In this document: piece by piece, positions 5,110 through 11,226 of the stretch
Layout of the letters: the number at the start of each line of letters is the position of its first letter
How positions within the stretch are numbered: the first letter of the stretch is position 1
Assembly: GCA_021795795.1 (NCBI GenBank)
Contig: JAJYPA010000240.1
Span: 1 to 11,226, forward strand
Length of the DNA stretch: 11,226 bases
Direction: 5' to 3'
DNA from: Pseudomonadota bacterium
Lineage (GTDB): Bacteria; Pseudomonadota; Gammaproteobacteria; Halothiobacillales; Halothiobacillaceae
The notes under the pieces: model-generated
Told to the model about the DNA's origin: nothing
What the model saw: the letters and a program-made list of their open reading frames with translations, nothing else
The model's database searches: none
Made by a program: the position numbers and the translations under genes

Positions 5110-8100
5110 CTACCACGGCGGCGGCACCCCTTCCGTCCGGCCCAAGGTTTCCAGCACCAGACGCGCGGCCACCAGTTCAATATTGGTAACATCCCCGTGT
5201 TCGATGGTGTTCCAGGCGATTTCCGCCAGCCGGTCGGCGTCGCCGCCAGTTGATTTGAACAGCAAATCAGCCATCTGCAGCGCCTCTTTGACCATTTCCT
5301 CACCGAAGCACTGAGCGGCTTCCTGGGCGGCCTTCACTACACGGGCGTTCCGCCCGGTGGTGGACAGGTGCTGTGATAGTATCGGCGCCCGGGTGGCGAA
5401 CCACTCCTGCACCACCCGTTCATGAGGCATGGTGAAGATCTGGCCGTGGGCACTTTCCCTTTGTGCCGGGGTGGTATGTATATTATATCCACCCTGGCAC
5501 AAACCAGTATTTACGGGGCGTTGCGGGCCATCGGTGCCGGTGGCCTGCATCTCCACGGCCTCCGCTTCAAGCGCCGCGCGGGTCACTGTCTGGCCCATGG
5601 AGATCACGCGGGCGGCCAGCACGTCCAGCCTAGCAAGGCTGGCTCCGCGCTCTTCCTGCATGTCCTGCATGTGCTCCGCCTTGGTATGGCCCAGGCATTC
5701 CGGATCATCAGCATACTCGGTCACGGTCAGCCCATGCTGCCAAAGTCCATGTAGCGGCGCTCCGCCATAGATATGAATGTCGATGGTGTTCTCCGCGTTC
5801 GCCCCGCGCGCGCGGCCAATAGCTTGAACAGTTTCACTGGTGACGCGGTTCATGAGCCAGTTGCGGATTCGGCGATCGGCGGGCAAAGGCAAGCGGCACT
5901 GGACTTCTGTGTCACCCTCGCAGATCCATTCATCAGCCACGGTCTGCATATCATCCTGCCATGCGGGCCAATTTTCGGGGTTGGCCCCGGCGGACAAAGC
6001 CGCTATCCGGCTGACCTGATACATGGCCCGCCATGTTTCCAATGGGGGGAAAAAGGAGCCAACGATGATCAGCGGTTTGTCTTTCCATTGATTATGCGCC
6101 CTGTGGTGCCGACCCCAATATCCCAGTCTCTCCATGGGGCCGCCGCCCTTCCTGATCTTGTATTTTTGCCCATCGGCCTCCACCACTTCCAAAAGTTCAT
6201 CATGGGCTTTTTTGTGAAACAGAAAAGCCGCGGCTTCACCATGGTGTTTCATAAGTGATTCATATTTCTGAACCTCCCGGTCGCGGCGCTCTGCCCCGCT
6301 GCGCTTCACGTTCAGGGGGGTTAATCCCCAGAAGCGGGTCGGGTAACGGGTGATCTTCACATTCTGGCGGGCTATTGCATTGATGATCTGCCCGCCCTGC
6401 GCTTGCACCACGTCCAGAATAACAGGGTCGGGGGTGGCGTCCATGATGACTGTTGGCTGACCACCAGCCAGCCGTTCCATGACAGGCAGACTATGGGCTA
6501 CGATCAGTTCACCGTTGTCCACAAAGCCATCGCCGAACTGTAAACTCTCGGCAATTGCATGGGCCGCACGGAGGGGATTATCGGACATTTCGCCAGCGGC
6601 ATTGAATTGCAACCTTTCCCAGCCTGCCAGGGCTATATCTGCTTTGCTGGATTTCCTGGCGGCTTCCAGAATCCCTTTTATAGCTTCCAGCAAAGTAGTG
6701 TCTACGCTGATAGCGCCGGTTTTCCCCGCCCATCCAGCCATAGCCATAGCCATAGCCCGGAAGAATTCGCCAGCCTGCTGATAGCGGGCCAGCGCGTCGG
6801 CGTCGCCGCCGGTCTTCTCCATATACTCAATGATGCCTTGGTTGCGCCGGATCCAGTGGTCAATGTCTTGCAAAGTGACGTTGACGCCCTTGCCCGGTTC
6901 AAAGTGCTCATCAAGGATGACCAAAGAATCGCGCGTCAGGCTATGGCTATAGGAGCCGCTGGCGGCCACCAAGAATTGCGCTTCCAGGGCATCCCGCAAG
7001 TGACTCTGCCAGACGCAAGGGGTCACCTTTCCCCAATCTAACCCCCTTGCGGCAAGGATGCTCTTGGCTTTTGCGACTTTCTCTCGGGCTGTTTTTGTTT
7101 TGGCAGTTTGCCCGCGCCCATCCGTGTAGTAGTCAATCTGCCAGGCAAAGCCATTGCTACAGGATTTGCAAACTTCTGCCTGCGAGACGTGCCCTTTCTT
7201 CATAGCCTCCTGACAGGCCGCATGATTGGGGCAATATGCCGGACTATCCGGCTCCGGGTTCCTGCCCCAAAAATGGAAGAACCCCTCTGCGGCATACTCG
7301 CCTGCCTGGTCATGGTCGGGCACAAAAACGCATAGCCGACCGGCTTCCAGTCGCAATCCGGCGGCATGCCGGGTCAGCGCCTTGGCGGCAGTGCTCTTGC
7401 CCGTCCCAGTTGTGGGCATCATGAGAACAGGATGGAAAGGCTGCCTATTGTCTTTCATCCATTCCAGATAAGCAGCAACCGTTTCCTGCAATGCGGTTTG
7501 CAGATTGGCTCGGACTTCCTGGGTCGGCCTGGTTTGTGCGGACGCCTGCGGATTTTGTGCGGGCCGCCAGTTACGGATCTGAACCGGCCTGGACAGGATC
7601 ATGCCGGGGTCTTCCACTTCCGGCATTTCCTGATCACCGTGGGCAATCGCAAGCGCCAGATGTGCAGCTAGAATATCAGCGCTTATCCCTTCTCGCGGAT
7701 AATCGCCCCAATCGCTGCCCTTTTTGCCGCCCTTGGGGCCGCCATTTTCAGGGGATGGGGGAATAGCGTAGAAGGCTTTCAGGCCAGCGGCGCGAAGGAT
7801 TCTGACCGCGCGGGCAGACGCCTTTTGCCCGGCTTGCGATTCATCCCGGTCTACCAGGGCCACGACCGCCGGGGCTTGGGCGACCTGTTCTGGAGTCAAG
7901 CCTTTTGCCTGAATCGCTTGCTGTTCAGCCCATTTGACCATGCCACCCCCATCATAAGCGCAAATTCCTGACCAGCCCGTCGCTTGCACGGCGGCGGCTG
8001 TGGTTTCCCAACCCTCGCCCAGCAATAAGGCCTTGCCGATCCCAAGATCGCGGGGGGCAACCCTGGGTGGCGGGGGCAATACTTGCACCCCGTGCGTACC

Positions 8101-8712
8101 CAGCATTTTCCTTTCAGCTTTCTGCCCATCTTGATCAAAGTAGGTGCGCTGAATCCCAACAATCTGACCCGATTTTTGCATCGGTGCCAGCATCAGGCCG
8201 TCTTTCCCGATGCGAGCTTGGCGGCTCCAGTGATCCAGGTGGGCGACGCCAAGGCGGGCAGCCAGGTATGCCCTGACAGTATTACGCTGCTGCTCAATCT
8301 TCGTGCGCTGGCGGCCTTTCTGACCAGCAGGCAAACCTTTATCCCATCCTGCGGGCAAGTCAGTCGCATGGGTGCATGTCCAGCCTGCACCCCATATACG
8401 CTGTGCGGCATAAGTGGTAGTAGAGCCTGAACCCTGCCCGCCGAAGGCGGGGTGTGCAGGGGCGATAGCCCCTGCTGGCACTTGAGCATTGATCTGGCGC
8501 AAGAGGCTGGCAGCGGTGCCGCCCTTGCCGGTAGCCGCATCCAGGTACACCCCCTTTGCGGGGGTGATCTTGATGTGGTGGTGACCGGCGCCATGCAGGT
8601 CGGCGTTGATCTGCCGCCCCTCGACTTGAAAAGGAATTCCTTTCTCCTGCAGGGCACTGATCACCTGATCCACGGTAAAGGTTTTGGCGGAGTTTGGAAA
8701 TGAGCGGCTCAT
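5110..8712 (-). CDS. Toprim primase fused to an SF2-type helicase, replication protein
   Basis: 1200 residues. The ATG at 8712 is chosen because GGAGGT lies six bases upstream and the start overlaps the previous stop as ATGA; 31 further upstream codons are open but unsupported. Residues 12-75 form a small N-terminal domain. Residues 228-310 are a Toprim domain: LLLGEGWETT with the acidic GEG (232-234) and VDRDES with D288/D290, the metal-binding residues of DnaG-type primases. PTTGTGKST (433-441) is Walker A; Cys494, 500, 515 and 518 form a cluster; LVILDEHF (597-604) is a DEAH-like Walker B; QAIGRARG (963-970) is SF2 motif VI with arginine finger. A cysteine cluster between motifs I and II recalls the iron-sulfur site of XPD/DinG helicases. 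It likely primes and unwinds the element's DNA. No zinc-finger primase N-terminus is seen. Confidence 0.88.
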   Translation of the reverse strand: MSRSFPNSAKTFTVDQVISALQEKGIPFQVEGRQINADLHGAGHHHIKITPAKGVYLDAATGKGGTAASLLRQINAQVPAGAIAPAHPAFGGQGSGSTTTYAAQRIWGAGWTCTHATDLPAGWDKGLPAGQKGRQRTKIEQQRNTVRAYLAARLGVAHLDHWSRQARIGKDGLMLAPMQKSGQIVGIQRTYFDQDGQKAERKMLGTHGVQVLPPPPRVAPRDLGIGKALLLGEGWETTAAAVQATGWSGICAYDGGGMVKWAEQQAIQAKGLTPEQVAQAPAVVALVDRDESQAGQKASARAVRILRAAGLKAFYAIPPSPENGGPKGGKKGSDWGDYPREGISADILAAHLALAIAHGDQEMPEVEDPGMILSRPVQIRNWRPAQNPQASAQTRPTQEVRANLQTALQETVAAYLEWMKDNRQPFHPVLMMPTTGTGKSTAAKALTRHAAGLRLEAGRLCVFVPDHDQAGEYAAEGFFHFWGRNPEPDSPAYCPNHAACQEAMKKGHVSQAEVCKSCSNGFAWQIDYYTDGRGQTAKTKTAREKVAKAKSILAARGLDWGKVTPCVWQSHLRDALEAQFLVAASGSYSHSLTRDSLVILDEHFEPGKGVNVTLQDIDHWIRRNQGIIEYMEKTGGDADALARYQQAGEFFRAMAMAMAGWAGKTGAISVDTTLLEAIKGILEAARKSSKADIALAGWERLQFNAAGEMSDNPLRAAHAIAESLQFGDGFVDNGELIVAHSLPVMERLAGGQPTVIMDATPDPVILDVVQAQGGQIINAIARQNVKITRYPTRFWGLTPLNVKRSGAERRDREVQKYESLMKHHGEAAAFLFHKKAHDELLEVVEADGQKYKIRKGGGPMERLGYWGRHHRAHNQWKDKPLIIVGSFFPPLETWRAMYQVSRIAALSAGANPENWPAWQDDMQTVADEWICEGDTEVQCRLPLPADRRIRNWLMNRVTSETVQAIGRARGANAENTIDIHIYGGAPLHGLWQHGLTVTEYADDPECLGHTKAEHMQDMQEERGASLARLDVLAARVISMGQTVTRAALEAEAVEMQATGTDGPQRPVNTGLCQGGYNIHTTPAQRESAHGQIFTMPHERVVQEWFATRAPILSQHLSTTGRNARVVKAAQEAAQCFGEEMVKEALQMADLLFKSTGGDADRLAEIAWNTIEHGDVTNIELVAARLVLETLGRTEGVPPPW

Positions 8713-9416
8713 GGCTGCACCTCCAAATCCCAGCCAAGCTGCTGATTTTCCTGCAAAATCACTGGCGCGGAGCCAACCCCACCGGAAAATTTGTCCAGAC
8801 TGCAATGCTCATCAACCCAATCCTGCCGCTCTTTTACCCCCCTCAATTCTGGTTTTAATTTGTGGAAAGTGGCATAAATTGCCCCGTCGGTTTTCTCAAC
8901 TTTTTCGGCGATTTCCTGAATGGACAGGCCATGCTCAAAACTCAATTCTAGGACTTCCCTATCTCTGGGTTTCAACTGATTTTTGAGCTGGAGCAACCGT
9001 TTAACCTGTTGCTCCCTTTCACTTTCCCCATCAAGCTGCCCAGGCGAAAATTCCGTGAATTTTTCAGCAAAATTGATCAATGGCATGGGCCATTTTTTAG
9101 ATTCTTTTTCTGGCTTAGCCTGGAAGCGGGGAGCAAGTTGGTGCTCGTCCACCGTCATAGCTGCCCGCTCACCCAGGAGCGGGGTCTCGGCATCGACAAT
9201 CCCCGCAGGGCCGTCAATTTTTGGCATGGTCAGCCCACAGGCCCACTCAGATCGGGTGGACCTGTTCATTTCCCCTCGGGCTAGCATGGCCGCCCTGGGA
9301 TGATCCAGGGTCAAACCCCATTTTTTGATTTTAGATAGGGCCAGATAAGCGCTGGCCAAGTCTGATTTGGCCAGCTTGGCAAACTCTTGCATTTGCTGCA
9401 GATCGGGGGTCCTCAT
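8709..9416 (-). CDS. sigma-70 region 4-like HTH protein, coupled to the primase-helicase gene
   Basis: 235 residues from the ATG at 9416, with AAGGGGG upstream. Residues 148-191 (LKPRDREVLELSFEHGLSIQEIAEKV and on to KLKPEL) closely follow the sigma region 4 pattern: a 'R-D-REVLEL' helix, then 'SIQEIAEKVEKTDGAIYATFHKLK' as recognition helix-turn-helix. The first 130 residues match no sigma region 2 and hold no recognisable domain; 130-147 is charged and helical. It is therefore more likely a DNA-binding regulator or initiation partner than a full sigma factor. The gene overlaps both neighbours by four bases (ATGA), so it is translationally coupled to the primase-helicase and probably acts with it. 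Confidence 0.8.
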   Translation of the reverse strand: MRTPDLQQMQEFAKLAKSDLASAYLALSKIKKWGLTLDHPRAAMLARGEMNRSTRSEWACGLTMPKIDGPAGIVDAETPLLGERAAMTVDEHQLAPRFQAKPEKESKKWPMPLINFAEKFTEFSPGQLDGESEREQQVKRLLQLKNQLKPRDREVLELSFEHGLSIQEIAEKVEKTDGAIYATFHKLKPELRGVKERQDWVDEHCSLDKFSGGVGSAPVILQENQQLGWDLEVQP

Positions 9417-9967
9417 GCCGCACCCCCTTGCTTCACAAGGGCAATCCGGGGGCGGCCTACCTTCTTGCGGCTGGCGGCCTGGGGTGCGGGTTTGACGGTA
9501 TGCGCAGGGCGGTCAGCAAGCCATGCCTGGACTGCCTGGGGGGTCCACCTGGGTCCACGGGCACCAGGGACAGAGATTGCCCGGGGGAGAAGCCAGGGGG
9601 TCTTACTATAGATGTTCTGAACGGATTTTTTGGAGATTTTGAGCAGATCGGCAAGGGGTGCCTGATCATAAAGTCGCTCGGGGTCGGGGTCATCAGAAGA
9701 ATTGCCGTCGCCGGATTTTGCCGAAGACCGACTGCCCTCGCCACCACGGCGGGCACGGGGGACGCGGTGGATCGCAACAACGCGGGCGGGCTTGGGTTTG
9801 GGGTTGGCTTTGCGCGCTTCCTTGAAGTCCATTTCTGCAAGCCACTGGCGGATATTGCTGATAACCCCGTGTTTTTTATCGCTGCGGATCGCGGAGTCTC
9901 GGTTTTTTCTGTCCTGGTAAAGCTGCGCTGGGGTTTTGGGTGCTCCGGATGCTTGGATCTTCTTCAT
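9413..9967 (-). CDS. AlpA/excisionase-like winged-HTH protein, first gene of the replication operon
   Basis: 184 residues from the ATG at 9967, chosen for its AAGGAGA site; an upstream ATG at 10009 has AGGGAG directly against it and is less likely. Residues 98-153 (RLYDQAPLADLLKISKKSVQNIY to RWTPQAVQAWLADRP) fit the short winged-helix pattern of AlpA, Xis and pyocin-activator-type proteins: helix, turn, recognition helix, Pro-containing wing, then W-x-x-x-x-V-x-x-W-L. Residues 51-95 are a basic then Ser/Gly-rich linker, and RKKVGRPR (168-174) near the end resembles an AT-hook. Likely a regulator of the operon and possibly an excision factor acting at the att region. Its stop overlaps the next start by four bases. 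Confidence 0.78.
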   Translation of the reverse strand: MKKIQASGAPKTPAQLYQDRKNRDSAIRSDKKHGVISNIRQWLAEMDFKEARKANPKPKPARVVAIHRVPRARRGGEGSRSSAKSGDGNSSDDPDPERLYDQAPLADLLKISKKSVQNIYSKTPWLLPRAISVPGARGPRWTPQAVQAWLADRPAHTVKPAPQAASRKKVGRPRIALVKQGGAA

Positions 9968-10007
9968 GTAAATCTCCTTTTCGCTTTTTGTTCGTGATCG
10001 TTTTTGC

Positions 10008-10064
10008 ATCTCCCTTTTTAAGCGACCCGGCCACCCATTTCGAATAGCCGGGCTTAAAGGAGAT
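10008..10064 (-). promoter_or_regulatory. long imperfect hairpin in the leader of the replication operon
   Basis: CCCGGC (10026-10031) pairs with GCCGGG (10047-10052). With small bulges the stem extends outward through AAGC/GCTT, TTT/AAA, CC/GG and ATCT/AGAT to 10008 and 10064, about 18 pairs. It falls in the roughly 120-base transcript leader between the promoter at 10095-10122 and the start at 9967. It could attenuate transcription or gate translation; no T-tract follows on the minus strand. Confidence 0.55.
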
Positions 10065-10094
10065 CGTCTGGGCGATCAAACCCTGACAGTTGTT

Positions 10095-10122
10095 ATTATA
10101 GTCGCTCTTGCAGAATGATCAA
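10095..10122 (-). promoter_or_regulatory. sigma70-type promoter for the replication operon
   Basis: On the minus strand: TTGATC (10122-10117), 16-base spacer, perfect TATAAT (10100-10095). Transcription would start near 10088 and run into the excisionase-like, sigma-4-like and primase-helicase genes. Confidence 0.65.
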
Positions 10123-10372
10123 GGTCTTTCTGCTTGATTCAATGAGATATTTTCAAATAAACAGAACCGCTATATGTATAACGTGACGTTGCGTTTTTCG
10201 CTTCATAGGCATAAATCTTCGGCCCTGCAGCAAAAAATATTTTTTGCTAGAACAGCATAGCGTAAGTGCGGGGATGGTTGTCAAATTAGAGCTTGACGGT
10301 GTGAACGGGTGCGTTTTTTTGGAATGATGACTGTAAAGGGTGAGGCTGTAATTCACAAAAGGAGAATATGAC
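10123..10372. promoter_or_regulatory. divergent intergenic region between the replication operon and the GIY-YIG gene
   Basis: About 250 bases without a gene. It holds the imperfect palindrome AACGTGACGTT (10180-10190), the 20-base palindrome at 10229-10248, and TTGTCA and TTGACG hexamers near 10278-10300 that could be -35 elements for the plus-strand gene, although I find no matching good -10. The ribosome-binding site of the next gene, AAAAGGAG, ends at 10364. Confidence 0.45.
10229..10248. repeat. perfect 20-base palindrome
   Basis: AGCAAAAAATATTTTTTGCT is self-complementary over its whole length. The A6/T6 runs would give bent DNA or, in RNA, a hairpin. It is centred about 135 bases before the GIY-YIG gene; likely an operator or a DNA-bending site near the att end. 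Confidence 0.65.
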
Positions 10373-10957
10373 ATGGCGACGTTTAGTCAAACGAAAGACA
10401 GGGACGGCAATCCGATTGGTTGGCAGGTCATGATCAGGCGGAAAGGGTTTCCGCCAATGTACAAAACATTCAGGGCAAAGCGCGATGCCATGGCGTGGGC
10501 AACTCATGCTGAAAGCCAAATTCTTGCGCGACGCGATGCGCTGGATGTTGCTCAATCAGTCGGGCGGCGTCCGATCATTGGTTATCTCGATGATCTGGAC
10601 AGAGACGCGATCATGAGCGCCGTGTCTTTATTGAGCGATGGCAAGGCTGGCCAGCCCGGCGATGTGTACATCGCTCTATCGTCAGCGTTGGGTTGGCGGC
10701 AGGTCAAGATCGGGCGCACGGTCAATGTTGGCCAGCGTATGCGTGACCTGTCACGCGATACCGGCGTGCCGGAAGCGTTCAGTGCCGTTTACCACAAGAA
10801 GTTTGCCGACGCTGCCCTGGCCGAGTCGGTCATGCACGAGGTCTTTGCCGACCGCCGCATGAATGAGAAGCGGGAGTTTTTCGCGGTTCCGGTCCAGCAC
10901 GCAATTGAGGCCTTGGATCTGCTTCATGGTGTGATGACCGGCGGGCGGACACACTGA
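10373..10957 (+). CDS. integrase arm-binding N-terminus fused to a T5orf172-type GIY-YIG domain
   Basis: 194 residues from the ATG at 10373, with GGAG eight bases upstream. Residues 1-53 (MATFSQTKDRDGN, GWQVMIRRKGFPPMYKTF, KRDAMAWATHAES) match the three-strand-plus-helix arm-DNA-binding start of proteobacterial tyrosine integrases. Residues 54-95 are a linker. Residues 96-172 fit the GIY-YIG/T5orf172 family: DVYIALS for the GIY strand, VKIGRT for YIG, Arg122 in QRMRDLSRDTGVP, Glu151 and His155 in ALAESVMHEVF, and REFFAV. There is no R-H-R-Y integrase catalytic domain. It lies next to attR, where an integrase usually sits. The likely activity is sequence-targeted DNA cleavage or binding, perhaps at the arm sites just downstream. 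The fusion reading rests on motif pattern only. Confidence 0.8.
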   Translation: MATFSQTKDRDGNPIGWQVMIRRKGFPPMYKTFRAKRDAMAWATHAESQILARRDALDVAQSVGRRPIIGYLDDLDRDAIMSAVSLLSDGKAGQPGDVYIALSSALGWRQVKIGRTVNVGQRMRDLSRDTGVPEAFSAVYHKKFADAALAESVMHEVFADRRMNEKREFFAVPVQHAIEALDLLHGVMTGGRTH

Positions 10958-10978
10958 CGAAAAATCAGCCCGTCGCCA

Positions 10979-11046
10979 GCGCTCAATTTGCGCTCAATCG
11001 AGTATGGGAATGGCAGGGAATATAAGGGAATGGCATAACGCATAAC
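10979..11046. repeat. phased direct repeats beside attR, candidate integrase arm sites
   Basis: GCGCTCAAT at 10979-10987 and 10990-10998 (11-base period); GGGAAT at 11006, 11016 and 11026 (exact 10-base period, the outer two extended as GGGAATGGCA); CATAAC at 11034 and 11041. Short phased repeats between an integrase gene and the core att site are typical arm-type binding sites. Confidence 0.65.
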
Positions 11047-11101
11047 CTGCTGTTTACATTATTGTTCTATCTGTATCTTGTTGATACAAAAGGCATCAAA
11101 A

Positions 11102-11151
11102 ACCGATTCGTAATCGGTAGGTCGGAGGTTCGACTCCTCTCGCCGGCACCA
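11102..11151 (+). other. attR: 3' half of tRNA-Thr(CGT), remnant of a split tRNA gene
   Basis: The 50 bases fold as the 3' part of a tRNA: anticodon arm ACCGA-TTCGTAA-TCGGT with anticodon CGT (threonine), variable loop AGGTC, T-arm GGAGG-TTCGACT-CCTCT, acceptor strand CGCCGGC, discriminator A and encoded CCA. No D-arm or 5' acceptor strand (GCCGGCG) occurs upstream, so this is not a whole gene. It is the duplicated tRNA end left by site-specific integration; the intact tRNA should lie at the other end of the element. tRNA-Thr(CGT) genes are known integration sites, for example thrW in E. coli. Confidence 0.85.
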
Positions 11152-11154
11152 CAT

Positions 11155-11189
11155 TAAAAAAGCACCCAGCCAATCGGTTGGGTGCTTTT
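11155..11189. terminator. terminator after the tRNA fragment
   Basis: AGCACCCAGCC (11161-11171), loop AATC, GGTTGGGTGCT (11176-11186): 11 pairs with one wobble, flanked by an A run on the left and TTTT on the right, so it works in either direction. It is probably the original tRNA-Thr terminator and so already chromosome. Nothing is identifiable in 11190-11226. Confidence 0.88.
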
Positions 11190-11226
11190 GTGTCAAATCG
11201 TTTTCAGGGACCAACTCAGGTATCAA

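Noticed and set aside
5422..8703. Many open frames on the plus strand across this interval
   Set aside because: They lie opposite the 1200-residue primase-helicase, have biased compositions (Pro, Arg, Ser, Cys rich), lack ribosome-binding sites and show no domain; they are shadows of a GC-rich gene.
8709..9416. A complete alternative sigma factor
   Set aside because: Only a region 4-like HTH is visible; there is no region 2 core-binding sequence.
9413..10009. Longer start for the excisionase-like gene at 10009
   Set aside because: Its AGGGAG lies directly against the ATG and within the leader hairpin; the ATG at 9967 has a well-spaced AAGGAGA.
10979..11046. CRISPR-like array
   Set aside because: The repeats are only 6-10 bases with a 10-11-base period and no spacers of CRISPR length, and no cas gene is present.
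11040..11160. A complete tRNA-Thr gene
   Set aside because: The 5' acceptor strand and D-arm are absent upstream of the anticodon arm, so only the 3' half is present.

Overview
The window looks like one end of an integrated mobile element (integrative plasmid, mobilizable island or phage-plasmid type) in a fairly GC-rich proteobacterium-like host. The evidence is an incomplete tRNA-Thr(CGT) 3' half (11102-11151) followed by a tRNA-type terminator, which reads as an attR junction, plus genes for replication initiation, an accessory plasmid or mobilization operon, an excisionase-like DNA-binding protein and unrelated cargo. The species cannot be named from the sequence. The element extends past the left edge; about the last 75 bases after the tRNA fragment are probably host chromosome.

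Layout. (1) 1-1100, minus strand: a gene cut by the left edge, a glycine-zipper lipoprotein and a 65-residue single-pass membrane protein, each preceded by a compact hairpin close to its ribosome-binding site. (2) 1236-1605: degraded remnant of a minus-strand gene with a beta-barrel-like C-terminus. (3) 1584-1760: a regulatory region with hairpins, paired inverted repeats and two TTTATCCTG repeats, one reading TATCCTGC like the nic core of P-type transfer origins. (4) 1845-3694, plus strand: a tight operon of a small HTH protein, a ParA/MinD-type ATPase and an Ala-rich membrane-anchored protein, ending at an intrinsic terminator. Its order recalls StbABC or MobCDE operons next to plasmid oriTs. 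(5) 3745-4300: about 550 bases without a gene but dense in dyads, with a DnaA-box-like site and repeated GTCC(G/T)GAT motifs; a candidate origin or control region. (6) 4301-5086: an AT-rich gene of unknown function with clearly foreign composition.

(7) 9967 down to 5110, minus strand: a translationally coupled three-gene operon with ATGA overlaps: an AlpA/excisionase-like HTH protein, a sigma-region-4-like HTH protein, and a 1200-residue Toprim primase fused to an SF2-type helicase with a four-cysteine cluster. It has a good sigma70 promoter and a roughly 120-base leader with a long imperfect hairpin. (8) 10373-10957, plus strand: a gene joining the arm-DNA-binding N-terminus of a tyrosine integrase to a T5orf172-type GIY-YIG domain, where an integrase would be expected. 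It is followed by phased repeats resembling integrase arm sites and then attR.

The most unusual point is the last one: at the att end, the arm-binding module and candidate arm sites are present, but the integrase catalytic domain is replaced by a GIY-YIG nuclease-like domain. The primase-helicase operon would drive replication of the excised form, and the ParA-type operon beside an oriT-like region would serve maintenance or transfer. No relaxase, type IV secretion gene or intact integrase lies in the window.
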